Of a stretch of DNA of 23,132 nt, positions 1 through 6,202 are shown in pieces. Numbering within the stretch: the first letter of the stretch is position 1; every line of letters begins with the position of its first letter. A program made the position numbers and the translations under genes. A model generated the notes under the pieces. That model did no database searches, was not told where the DNA came from, and saw only the letters and a program-made list of their open reading frames with translations. Source of the stretch: DASXYG01 sp036502625. Its GTDB lineage: Bacteria > Actinomycetota > Actinomycetes > Streptosporangiales > Streptosporangiaceae. The DNA is taken from NCBI GenBank assembly GCA_036502625.1, contig DASXYG010000039.1:1-23132 (forward strand), written 5' to 3'.

Positions 1-642
1 ATCTACGGCCTGACGAAGGGGCAGTACTCCCCCACGTCCGAGCCCGGCAAGATCACGAAGTCCACGCCCATGGGCTCGGTGGACAACCCGTTCAACCCGC
101 TGTCGCTGGCCCTGGGCGCCGACGCCACCTTCGTGGCGCGCACGCTCGACTCCGACCGCAAGCACCTCCAGAGCGTGCTGCGCGAGGCGGCCGACCACAA
201 GGGCGCGTCGTTCATCGAGATCTACCAGAACTGCCCGATCTTCAACGACGACGCGTTCGAGCCGCTGAAGGACCCCGACCAGCGCGACGACCGGCTCGTG
301 CGCCTGGAGGCCGGGCAGCCGATCACCTACGGCGCGAACGGCGAGCACGGCCTGCGGCTCGGGAAGTACGGCAGCCTCGAAGCGGTCGAGACCTCCACCG
401 CCGACCCGTCCGAGATCGTGGTGCACGACCCGCACCTCACCGACCCCGGCTACGCGTTCTCGCTCTCGCGGCTGGACGCCGCCGACTTCAGCCACACCCC
501 CATCGGGGTGTTCCGCAAGGTCGAGCGGCCGAGCTACGACGAGCAGATGCGCGCGCAACTGGAGACGGCGCGCGCGACCGCCGGCGACGGCGACCTGGGC
601 GCGCTGCTCAACAGCGGCGACACCTGGCACGTCCCGGCGTAG
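1..642 (+). CDS. korB: 2-oxoacid:ferredoxin oxidoreductase subunit beta, 3' part (5' end outside window)
   Basis: C-terminal 213 residues of the thiamine-diphosphate-binding beta subunit of 2-oxoglutarate (2-oxoacid):ferredoxin oxidoreductase. With KorA, the enzyme oxidatively decarboxylates 2-oxoglutarate to succinyl-CoA and reduces ferredoxin in the cytoplasm. The frame is open from base 1. It begins with IYGLTKGQYSPTSE, the stretch that in this family follows the TPP/Mg-binding GDGD region, which lies outside the window. A segment typical of the family, GASFIEIYQNCPIFND, follows near residues 69-84. The tail after about residue 175 is less conserved in appearance. Substrate specificity (2-oxoglutarate versus pyruvate) cannot be proved from this part; KorB is preferred because korAB is a common actinobacterial arrangement near nuo. 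A strong hairpin follows the stop. Confidence 0.9.
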   Translation: MYGLTKGQYSPTSEPGKITKSTPMGSVDNPFNPLSLALGADATFVARTLDSDRKHLQSVLREAADHKGASFIEIYQNCPIFNDDAFEPLKDPDQRDDRLVRLEAGQPITYGANGEHGLRLGKYGSLEAVETSTADPSEIVVHDPHLTDPGYAFSLSRLDAADFSHTPIGVFRKVERPSYDEQMRAQLETARATAGDGDLGALLNSGDTWHVPA

Positions 643-655
643 CCCGGAACGCACA

Positions 656-690
656 CGGAGCCCGGCGCCGGGAAACCGCGCCGGGCTCCG
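656..690 (+). terminator. Hairpin terminator after korB
   Basis: A perfect 13-bp stem (arms 656-668 and 678-690, starting CGGAGCCCGG) closes a 9-nt loop CGGGAAACC, 13 bases after the korB stop. There is no T-run, as is usual for high-GC actinobacteria. It lies between two convergent units, so it could serve korB and also the remnant coming from the minus strand. Confidence 0.75.
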
Positions 691-696
691 CCGCGT

Positions 697-1052
697 TCAG
701 ACCGTCTTGACCATCCCGCCGTCGAGCACGAGATCCGCGCCGCTCATGTTGGCGACCCGGCCGGACGCCAGGAACACCACGAGCGCCGCGACCTCCGCCG
801 GATCGGCGAACCTGCCGGTCGACATGCCGAGGAGGCCCGGGATCCGGTCGGCGGCGTCCTCCCGTGCGATGCCCGCGCGCTCCGCGAGCACGTCGCCCGG
901 TCCGCCCGGGGACGTCCAGAGGTCCGGAAGAGCCGGCCGGGTCCGTCGCCGGTGGCCAGGTCGACCTCGAGCGCGTCCGGTGCCGCGTCGCGCAGCGCGC
1001 CGGTGACCACGGCGATACGCCGTCCATCTGAGGTAGTCACGGCCGCCAGCAT
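697..1052 (-). pseudogene. Remnant of a short-chain dehydrogenase/reductase (SDR)
   Basis: A broken NAD(P)-dependent SDR oxidoreductase gene. From an ATG at 1052 one frame gives an N-terminal Rossmann-like start (RRIAVVTGA, then DALEVDLATGDG). A different frame, from about 935 to 697, gives a convincing SDR C-terminus: PDLWTSPGGPGD, then RFADPAEVAALVVFLASGRVANMSGADLVLDGGMVKTV. The TGxxxGIG cofactor loop, the NAG motif and the YxxxK catalytic centre are all missing. Only about 115 codons remain of the usual 240-260, so at least one large internal deletion plus a frameshift must have occurred. The C-terminal piece could be read as an intact 64-aa ORF with a GTG start, but with no catalytic residues it is better called a fossil. 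It faces away from a MerR-type remnant, and such pairs are often regulator and target. Confidence 0.8.
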
Positions 1053-1057
1053 TCAGG

Positions 1058-1293
1058 TTGAACTATCGGGCTCGCGGCGTCCGCGCTGCGCTTCTAAACG
1101 CGTCTACGGCGAGGAGGCCGTCGAGCGGATCGCGCTCATCGACCTCCTCAAACAGGCCGGTTTCACGCTGTCGGAGATCGCCGCGCTCGCCGGTCCTGAC
1201 GGCCGGAACGCGTCCCGCAAGGCGCTGCGGCACACCCTCGAGATCGCGGAGCTGAGCCGGGCGGCCCGGTTCGTCACGCGTTCGGGGCGGTGA
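1058..1293 (+). pseudogene. Remnant of a MerR-family transcriptional regulator
   Basis: One frame from TTG 1058 reads LNYRARGVRAAL, which resembles the LRYYRARGVL end of a MerR winged-helix motif. A second frame, from about 1100, continues with KRVYGEEAVERIALIDLLKQ, AGFTLSEIAALAG and KALRHTLEIAELSRA, which is clearly the second half of a MerR DNA-binding domain and the start of its dimerisation helix. The first helix-turn-helix (about 35 residues) is gone. There is a frameshift near 1095, and the coiled coil stops near 1263, just before the 3' end of the sigma-factor gene. It cannot encode a working regulator. It probably once controlled the divergent SDR gene, with which it has decayed. Confidence 0.8.
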
Positions 1294-2275
1294 GCCCGAA
1301 GACGCGCGGCAAGTCGCCGTCGAGGAAGCGGGTGATCGCGCCGATCCGCGTCCCGTACGGCGTGAGCACCAGCAGCCCGGCAGGGACCGTGGCCTCCGCG
1401 CCCTCGGGGTCCGCGATGTAGCAGCCGAACGCCGGCCGCCCGTTGGCCCGCGCCGGTACGAGCCGCATGCGGCGCCGCCCGCGCCACGCCGCGCTCGCCC
1501 GCAGGAACCCCGCGATGGCCGCCCGGCCGTGGTACTCGTGCGGCGCGGGCGGCATGGCGAGCCAGGCGTCGTCGGTGAGCAGCGCCACGACGCCGTCGAT
1601 GTCGTCCGCGCTGAACGCTTCGGCGAACCGCCGCGCCAGGTCGCGCTCCGCGGCCGACCCCGGACGCGGCGCCGGGCCGCCGTCCGCCGTACGGCTCCGG
1701 TCGAGCGACGCGCGGGCCCGCTGCAAGGCGCCCTTCACCGCGGTCGGCGTGGTGCCGAGCATGGCGCCCGCCTCGGCGGTGGCGAACCCGAGCACGTCGC
1801 AGAGCAGCAGCGCCGCCGTCTGCCGCGCGGGAAGCGTCTGCAGGGCCGCGACGAACGCCAGCTCCACGCTCTCGCGCGCGGTGTAGCGCGCGGCCGGGCC
1901 CGGCGCGGCGTCGTGCGGCAGCCAGGTGTCCGGGTACGGCTGGAGCCAGGTCACCTCGCCGCGGCGCGACGGCTCCGTCGGGTCGAACGGCGGCACCGGC
2001 TCGGCCGGCGGCCGCCGCTTCTCGGCGCGGATCGCGTTGAGGCAGCGGTTCGTGGCGATGGCGTACAGCCAGGCGCGCAGCGACGACCGCCCCGCGAATC
2101 CGGCGAGGCCGCGCCAGGCCGCGGTCAGCGTCTCCTGGAGGAGGTCGTCGGCGTCGGACAGCGACCCGAGCATCCGGTAGCAGTGCACCCGCAGCTCGGC
2201 GGTGTGCGGCGCGACGAGCTCGCGAAACGCCTGCCCGTCTCCGGCCCGCGCGCGTTCGAGGACGGACGCGCTCAT
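1274..2275 (-). CDS. ECF RNA polymerase sigma factor with C-terminal SnoaL-like domain (SigG/ECF56-like)
   Basis: A 333-aa sigma-70 family factor of the extracytoplasmic-function type. Region 2 is at about residues 16-85 (FRELVAPHTAELRVHCYRML, then DADDLLQETL and the -10 binding segment RAWLYAIATNRCLN). A linker with WLQPYPDTWL at about 110-119 is typical of the SigG-like group (TIGR02960/ECF56). Region 4 is at about 135-192 (LPARQTAALLLCDVLGFATAEAGAMLGTTPTAVKGALQRAR). Residues 208-333 form an NTF2/SnoaL-like domain (DLARRFAEAFSADDIDGVVALLTDDAWLAMPP). In this kind of sigma factor the C-terminal domain is thought to tune activity in place of a separate anti-sigma factor, and no anti-sigma gene is adjacent. 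It is divergent from a free-standing SnoaL-like protein across 81 bp, so shared or self-directed control is possible. ATG 2275 is preferred because it places region 2 at the normal distance. Confidence 0.9.
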   Translation of the reverse strand: MSASVLERARAGDGQAFRELVAPHTAELRVHCYRMLGSLSDADDLLQETLTAAWRGLAGFAGRSSLRAWLYAIATNRCLNAIRAEKRRPPAEPVPPFDPTEPSRRGEVTWLQPYPDTWLPHDAAPGPAARYTARESVELAFVAALQTLPARQTAALLLCDVLGFATAEAGAMLGTTPTAVKGALQRARASLDRSRTADGGPAPRPGSAAERDLARRFAEAFSADDIDGVVALLTDDAWLAMPPAPHEYHGRAAIAGFLRASAAWRGRRRMRLVPARANGRPAFGCYIADPEGAEATVPAGLLVLTPYGTRIGAITRFLDGDLPRVFGLTAPNA

Positions 2276-2356
2276 TCGGTCATCCTGCCACCGTTCCGAT
2301 CACCGGCCCCGCGGTGTCCCAACGATCGTACGGACGACGCACGAGGAGGAACGGAC

Positions 2357-2737
2357 ATGACGGACGACAGGGGCGCGGCGCTGGAGACGGCGCTGGCCTA
2401 CCACCGGGCGTGGACCGGCGGCGACTTCGAGAAGGCCATGGGCTACGTGGCGGACGGCATCGTCTGCCAGGCGCCGGCCGGGCTTCTGGAGGGCGCCGCG
2501 GCGTTCCGCGGCTTCATGGGGCCGTTCACGCGGATCTGCACACGCTCCGCGCTGGTCGCGGCGTACGGCGACGACACCACCGCGGTGCTGATGTACGACA
2601 CGGACACCGTTCCGGTGCCGGACGCGCCCGGCGCGGAGTGCCACACGGTCGCGGACGGACTGATCACGCACATGCGGATCATCTTCGACCGGCTGCCCTT
2701 CGAGATCGCGCGCGGCGGCGCCCCGGACCGTACGTAG
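2357..2737 (+). CDS. SnoaL-like / NTF2-fold protein of unknown substrate
   Basis: A 126-aa protein with the opening of the SnoaL/NTF2-like fold (ALETALAYHRAWTGGDFEKAMGYVADGIVCQAPAGLLEG), followed by AAFRGFMGPFTR and a C-terminal strand pattern ending near HMRIIFDRLPF. Members of the fold are small cytoplasmic enzymes or ligand binders, and no catalytic set can be assigned here. ATG 2357 is chosen because an excellent Shine-Dalgarno GAGGAGGA (2343-2350) lies 6 bases upstream; the frame stays open far upstream only because of high GC. It is divergent from the sigma factor whose own C-terminus has the same fold. This suggests a functional or evolutionary link, but none is proved. The stop nearly touches the end of the convergent ABC ATPase gene (1 base between). 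Confidence 0.85.
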   Translation: MTDDRGAALETALAYHRAWTGGDFEKAMGYVADGIVCQAPAGLLEGAAAFRGFMGPFTRICTRSALVAAYGDDTTAVLMYDTDTVPVPDAPGAECHTVADGLITHMRIIFDRLPFEIARGGAPDRT

Positions 2738-2738
2738 G

Positions 2739-3686
2739 TCAGGGCCCGGCGTACGGCGGCGGTGTGGGCGTCACCGACGTGACGCGCACACCGCCGTGGA
2801 CGAGGACGCGGATGACGCGGTCGATCGGGGTGTCCGGGCCGAGCGTGGCCGTCAGGTGGTCGCGGTGGGCGGTGAGGTCGGCCACCTCGAGGCCGCGCAG
2901 CACGCCGAGGGCCAGGATGACGTCGCGGGTGCGGACCACCACGCCCGTGGGGCTCGCCGCGCGGACCTCCTCGGCCGTGCCCTCGGCGGTCAGCCGGCCG
3001 GCGTCGAGCATGCCGACGTGGGTGGCGAGGCCGTCGAGCGCGGGATGCGGGCGCGCGGCCAGCACCAGCGTCACGCCGTCGTCGGACAGCTCGCCGCACA
3101 GGCGTACGACATCGGCGACGCCCTCGGTGTCCAGCCCGGTGAACGGGTCGTCGAGCAGGACCAGCGCGCGCGGCGCCACCAGCGCGGACGCGATGGTCAG
3201 GCGGCGGAGGTCGCCCGAGGTGTACGCGGACGCGGGGAGGTCGGCGCGGTCGGCGAGCCCGACCCGCTTCAGCGCCCGGGTGACGCGGCGGCCGGCGTCG
3301 TCCGCGTCGTCGATGCCGGCCAGGGCGGCGCGGCCGGTGCCGGAGAGGTCGAGCGGGGCGGCGACGCCGGTCTCGGCGGCCGACGCGGGCCCTGGCGCCA
3401 TGCCGAAGATCTCGATCGTGCCGTGGTCGGGTGTCTCATGCCCGGCGATCAGCCGCAGGAGCGCCGACTTCCCGGCGCCGTTCCCGCCGGTCAGGGCGTA
3501 GCGGCTGCCGACGGGGACGGACATGTCGAGGCCGTCGAACACGGCACGGCCGGCGCGGGAGTACGTCAGCCCGCCCACGGCCACGGCGTTGGCCGACTCA
3601 GCCGGCTCTGCCCTTTCGAACGGCCCGGTTTCCAAGGCCCCGGCCTCCAGTGGCGACGACGAGAAGACACCCAATGAACGCTCCAC
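2739..3686 (-). CDS. ABC-type ATP-binding protein with eroded catalytic motifs
   Basis: A 315-aa protein with one ABC nucleotide-binding domain at about residues 34-245. Walker A is intact (GGNGAGKS, 67-74). Several other motifs deviate. The Q-loop region reads ETGVAAPLDLS with no glutamine (about 105-115). The signature is YTSGD in place of LSGGQ (155-159). Walker B is LVLLDDPFTGLD, so the usual catalytic Glu is Asp180. The switch position after the next strand (VTLVLAARPH) has Arg212 where His is expected. A C-terminal region of about 70 residues has no motif I recognise. No permease gene is adjacent, so its transporter partner, if any, is elsewhere. It may bind ATP but turn it over slowly, or act in regulation. 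The start is uncertain: GTG 3686 gives the longest protein, while TTG 3674 (residue 5) has a better-placed GGAG. Confidence 0.8.
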   Translation of the reverse strand: MERSLGVFSSSPLEAGALETGPFERAEPAESANAVAVGGLTYSRAGRAVFDGLDMSVPVGSRYALTGGNGAGKSALLRLIAGHETPDHGTIEIFGMAPGPASAAETGVAAPLDLSGTGRAALAGIDDADDAGRRVTRALKRVGLADRADLPASAYTSGDLRRLTIASALVAPRALVLLDDPFTGLDTEGVADVVRLCGELSDDGVTLVLAARPHPALDGLATHVGMLDAGRLTAEGTAEEVRAASPTGVVVRTRDVILALGVLRGLEVADLTAHRDHLTATLGPDTPIDRVIRVLVHGGVRVTSVTPTPPPYAGP

Positions 3687-3725
3687 GCCTTTTCATCGTC
3701 CCCGTGCGCGGTCACCGCCAGCCTT

Positions 3726-4298
3726 TCAGCCGCCCAGCGATCGCGCGATCTCCTTCGCCTCATCGCCGGTGAAATTCCCGGCTATCTGGACCCGGCCCCC
3801 GACGATCGGCTCGAACACGGTCGGCGCCGACAGGACCTTGCCGCCCGTCACCAGCGCCAGCCGGTGGTGCTGGTACTTCCGGGTCAGCGCGGCGAACCTG
3901 GTCGCGTCCTGGGGGTTCAGGCCGACCTCGATCTGCCATCCCCCGGTGCCCTGCTGCGCGCGGGCCTCCGCCACCTTGGTCACCGTCATGCCGGCGCCGA
4001 GCCGGAAGCAGGCCGTGGTGCCGCTGTCGTCGCCGGTCACGCCGGGCCCGCCGGACGGGCAGGCGCCCGGCTTCGTGCTCGTGACCGGGCGGATCTCCAG
4101 CGGACCCGCCGACTTGGCGCCGCCGCCACCGCCGTGGGTCAGCTTCGGCGCGAGCAGCAGCCAGGCCGTCCACACGATGCCGGCCAGCACGACCAGGCAG
4201 ATGACCAGCACCAGGACGCCGAGTGCACCGAGGCGGCGTGGGCGGCGCGCGCCCGGCCGGTCGCCGGGCAGAGGGGGTGGCGGCTGCATGCCTTCCAT
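3726..4298 (-). CDS. Single-pass membrane protein with a SecDF P1-head-like domain
   Basis: A 190-aa protein. It has a proline- and arginine-rich cytoplasmic N-terminus (residues 1-22) and one strong transmembrane segment (about 24-50, LGALGVLVLVICLVVLAGIV onward). A Gly-rich linker (56-60) follows, then an extracytoplasmic domain at about 66-190. The end of that domain closely resembles the periplasmic head of SecD: WQIEVGLNPQDATRFAALT, then LALVTGGKVLSAPTVFEPIV and GGRVQIAGNFTGDEAKEIA. SecD proper has six transmembrane segments and pairs with SecF; neither is present here, so this is a stand-alone relative and should not be called secD. Two extracytoplasmic cysteines (80 and 97) could form a disulfide. 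Function is unknown; a role in protein export or folding at the membrane is only suggested by the fold. ATG 4298 is used; ATG 4289 is an alternative. Its promoter must share the 102-bp gap with the divergent aquaporin gene. Confidence 0.8.
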   Translation of the reverse strand: MEGMQPPPPLPGDRPGARRPRRLGALGVLVLVICLVVLAGIVWTAWLLLAPKLTHGGGGGAKSAGPLEIRPVTSTKPGACPSGGPGVTGDDSGTTACFRLGAGMTVTKVAEARAQQGTGGWQIEVGLNPQDATRFAALTRKYQHHRLALVTGGKVLSAPTVFEPIVGGRVQIAGNFTGDEAKEIARSLGG

Positions 4299-4400
4299 AG
4301 TGCCTCAACGGCGTGTCCCCGCGGCGGTCCTCGCTACCGGGCGTCCGGTTGCCTAACGTGGTGGCACCCCCCGGATGTGCAACGACGCGAAGGGGGAGCC

Positions 4401-5105
4401 GTGCGCAAGTACATCGCCGAGTTCGTCGGCACGCTGCTACTGGTGTTCTTCGGCGCCGGAACGGCCACGTTCGGCATCGAGACGATGGGCAAGCTCGGGG
4501 TCGCGCTGGCCTTCGGGTTCATCCTGCTCGCGCTCGTCTACGCGATCGGCCCCATCTCCGGCTGCCACGTCAACCCGGCCGTCACGCTGGGCATGCTGAT
4601 CGGCCGCCGGATCGGGCTCGCCGACGCCATCGCGTACGTCATCGCGCAGGTGGCGGGCGGCATCGTGGCGGCCGCGCTGCTCAAGCTGCTGACGACCTGG
4701 GGGAAGGTGAAGGACGAGACCGGCGGGCTCGGCACCAACTCCTACGGCGAGCACATCAGCATGGGCGGCGCGTTCGTCCTGGAGATCATCCTGACGTTCC
4801 TGCTGGTCTTCGTCGTGCTGATGGTCACCGGTGAGGCGGCCGCGCCGGGGTTCGCGGGGCTGGCCATCGGCATCTCGCTCGCCGTCATCCACCTGGCCGG
4901 CATCCCGCTCGACGGCACGTCGGTGAACCCGGCGCGCTCGCTCGGCCCGGCGATCTTCGCGGGCGGTACGGCGCTGTCGCAGGTGTGGCTGTTCATCGTG
5001 GCGCCCCTGGTGGGCGGCGCTGTCGCGGCCGTGGTGTGGCCGCTGGTGCGCAGCACCGAGGACGCGCCGCCGGCGATCACGCCCGAGACGGCCGAGTCCG
5101 CCTGA
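4401..5105 (+). CDS. aqpZ: Aquaporin Z-type water channel
   Basis: A 234-aa MIP-family channel with six membrane-spanning segments and both half-helix NPA motifs (N58-P59-A60 in HVNPAVTLG, N176-P177-A178 in SVNPARSLG). The four positions of the aromatic/arginine filter that mark water-selective AqpZ can be aligned: Phe38, His164, Thr173 and Arg179. This favours water over glycerol. It should form a tetramer in the cytoplasmic membrane. GTG 4401 is chosen because AGGGGGAG lies just upstream (4391-4398) and MRKYIAEFVGT is the normal family start; the frame is open far upstream without any protein resemblance. The usual HIS of AVGHISGGHFNPA is PIS here. A short acidic tail (STEDAPPAITPETAES) is cytoplasmic. 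The stop abuts the stop of the convergent acetyltransferase gene. Confidence 0.93.
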   Translation: MRKYIAEFVGTLLLVFFGAGTATFGIETMGKLGVALAFGFILLALVYAIGPISGCHVNPAVTLGMLIGRRIGLADAIAYVIAQVAGGIVAAALLKLLTTWGKVKDETGGLGTNSYGEHISMGGAFVLEIILTFLLVFVVLMVTGEAAAPGFAGLAIGISLAVIHLAGIPLDGTSVNPARSLGPAIFAGGTALSQVWLFIVAPLVGGAVAAVVWPLVRSTEDAPPAITPETAESA

Positions 5106-5534
5106 TCACCGGTCGCCGGCCCCGTCGACGAAGGTCCACGTGAGCATCGTGGTGTCGGCGGGGTCGGCGCCGCCGGCCCGGGTGTAGGCCGTCATGGCGG
5201 CGGTGTTCGTCCGGTCGGTGAGCACCCACATGCCGTAGCAGCCGCACTCCCTGGCCACCTCGCCGAGCGCGCGGACCAGGGCCGTGCCGATCCCGCCGTT
5301 GCGGTGCTCCTCCGCCACGCCCAGCTCGTAGAGGAACATCTCGGTGCCCTTGTCGGGGTGGGTGGTCTCGACGCCGCTGACCATTCCGGCGGGCGCGCCG
5401 TCGACGTACGCGACCAGCATGTGGTGGCCGCTCTCGGCCAGGAAGCGCGCCGTGGCGTCCGGCCGTGCGGGTCCGTCGAACAACGTCTGCGCCGCGAAAG
5501 CGTCGTCCCGGGTCGTCACTCGACGAATATCCAT
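5106..5534 (-). CDS. GNAT-family N-acetyltransferase
   Basis: A 142-aa acetyl-CoA-dependent N-acetyltransferase. The core has strand 4 (EMFLYELGV, 65-73) followed by the acetyl-CoA pyrophosphate loop HRNGGIGTAL (77-86; pattern R-x-x-G-x-G/A). Then come a helix (VRALGEVAREC) and the end motif TNTAAMTAYTRAGG (109-122). The overall plan resembles the AAC(3)-I-like branch, which contains aminoglycoside acetyltransferases, but many relatives have unrelated or unknown substrates, so no resistance function is claimed. ATG 5534 has no clear Shine-Dalgarno. A TAGGCT box 6 bases ahead suggests leaderless transcription. Its 3' end touches the aquaporin stop. Confidence 0.85.
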   Translation of the reverse strand: MDIRRVTTRDDAFAAQTLFDGPARPDATARFLAESGHHMLVAYVDGAPAGMVSGVETTHPDKGTEMFLYELGVAEEHRNGGIGTALVRALGEVARECGCYGMWVLTDRTNTAAMTAYTRAGGADPADTTMLTWTFVDGAGDR

Positions 5535-5546
5535 CCGCGCAGCCTA
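5535..5546 (-). promoter_or_regulatory. Putative leaderless -10 box for the GNAT gene
   Basis: On the minus strand TAGGCT (5546 to 5541) fits the actinobacterial TANNNT -10 pattern and ends 6 bases before the ATG at 5534. That spacing would put the transcription start at the start codon, and no ribosome-binding site is visible. No convincing -35 element was found at the usual distance, so this rests on the -10 and spacing alone. Confidence 0.35.
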
Positions 5547-5646
5547 GGGAGAAGGGGGTGCCTGCACTGACGTCTTGCCCGATTCGGCCGTGAAGTCCCG
5601 TACACCTCACGTTAGGTTGCCCTGCCACACAGGGGGCGGGAATCGG

Positions 5647-5658
5647 TACCGTGGAGGA
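5647..5658 (+). promoter_or_regulatory. Putative leaderless -10 box for the Gln-rich-tail gene
   Basis: TACCGT (5647-5652) matches TANNNT and ends 6 bases before ATG 5659. The six bases between are GGAGGA, which looks like a Shine-Dalgarno but would sit directly against the ATG, too close to work normally. Either the message is leaderless, or the real start lies elsewhere. No good -35 hexamer was seen. Confidence 0.3.
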
Positions 5659-6192
5659 ATGGAGCTTACGCAGACCATCAGGGACAGCACGGTCGTTGAC
5701 CACGCGAAGGTGGCTGCGCAGAACAAGCGCAAGGTCTTCGTCGTCCAGCTCCGTGACAACGCCTACGACGACCCGGGGAGCTACGCGCGCACCGGCTTCG
5801 CGAAGATCATCGAGGAGATCGAGGAGGTCGGCTGGCGGCTCGACGAGATCTCCCCGAGCCAGACCAAGGCCGGCGACATCGCCCACCTGCTGCTGTTCCG
5901 CCCGGCCCCCGAGGAGCCGGCGCCGCAGCAGGCCCAGCCCGACGCGACCCAGCGGGTGGACAACACCCAGCCGCCGAGCTACCCCCAGCAGCACTACGGC
6001 CAGAGCGGCCAGCAGTACCAACAGGGCTACCAGCAGCAGGACCCGTACGCCGGGCAGCAGTACCAGACCGGCGGGCAGCAGTACTACCAGCAGCAGCCGC
6101 AGCAGCAGTACCCGCCGGCGGCGCCGCAGTACCCCCAGGCGCCACCGCCCCCGCCGCCGCAGTACCCCGGCTACGGCCAGCCCGGCTGGTAG
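5659..6192 (+). CDS. Conserved-looking small domain with long Gln/Pro/Tyr-rich tail, function unknown
   Basis: A 177-aa protein in two parts. Residues 1-82 look like a folded alpha/beta domain: KRKVFVVQLRDN strand, then GFAKIIEEIEEVGWRLDEISPSQTK, then IAHLLLFRP. I do not recognise it with certainty; the strand-helix-strand-strand pattern recalls small DUF4177-like domains. Residues 83-177 are of low complexity, dominated by Gln, Pro and Tyr with almost no charge after residue 101 and repeated units such as QQQYP, GQQYQ and YQQQ, ending PGYGQPGW. No signal peptide or membrane segment is present, so it should be cytoplasmic. ATG 5659 is preferred over the TTG at 5575 because the added 28 residues show no pattern and the -10-like box falls inside that extension. 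A VOC gene follows 10 bases after the stop and is probably co-transcribed. Confidence 0.85.
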   Translation: MELTQTIRDSTVVDHAKVAAQNKRKVFVVQLRDNAYDDPGSYARTGFAKIIEEIEEVGWRLDEISPSQTKAGDIAHLLLFRPAPEEPAPQQAQPDATQRVDNTQPPSYPQQHYGQSGQQYQQGYQQQDPYAGQQYQTGGQQYYQQQPQQQYPPAAPQYPQAPPPPPPQYPGYGQPGW

Positions 6193-6202
6193 GCCGGCGA
6201 TC

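Noticed and set aside
2276..2356. A sigma-specific promoter in the gap between the ECF factor and the SnoaL gene
   Set aside because: TGTCCCAAC at 2315-2323 loosely recalls ECF -35 elements, but no matching -10 lies at a standard distance.
3726..4298. Calling this gene secD
   Set aside because: It has one membrane helix and only the P1-head-like region. SecD needs six helices and a SecF partner.
3864..4400. N-terminal extension of the aquaporin frame back to 3864
   Set aside because: The added residues are antisense of the SecDF-head gene. GTG 4401 has a good ribosome-binding site and gives the normal family start.
5106..5534. Calling the GNAT protein an aminoglycoside resistance enzyme
   Set aside because: Only the general fold and an AAC(3)-I-like layout are visible. 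Substrate residues cannot be assigned by eye.
5940..6190. Tandem DNA repeat in the CAG-rich stretch
   Set aside because: The periodicity comes from Gln/Pro/Tyr codons in one protein tail. Units are irregular and no exact long tandem repeat or CRISPR-like spacing is present.
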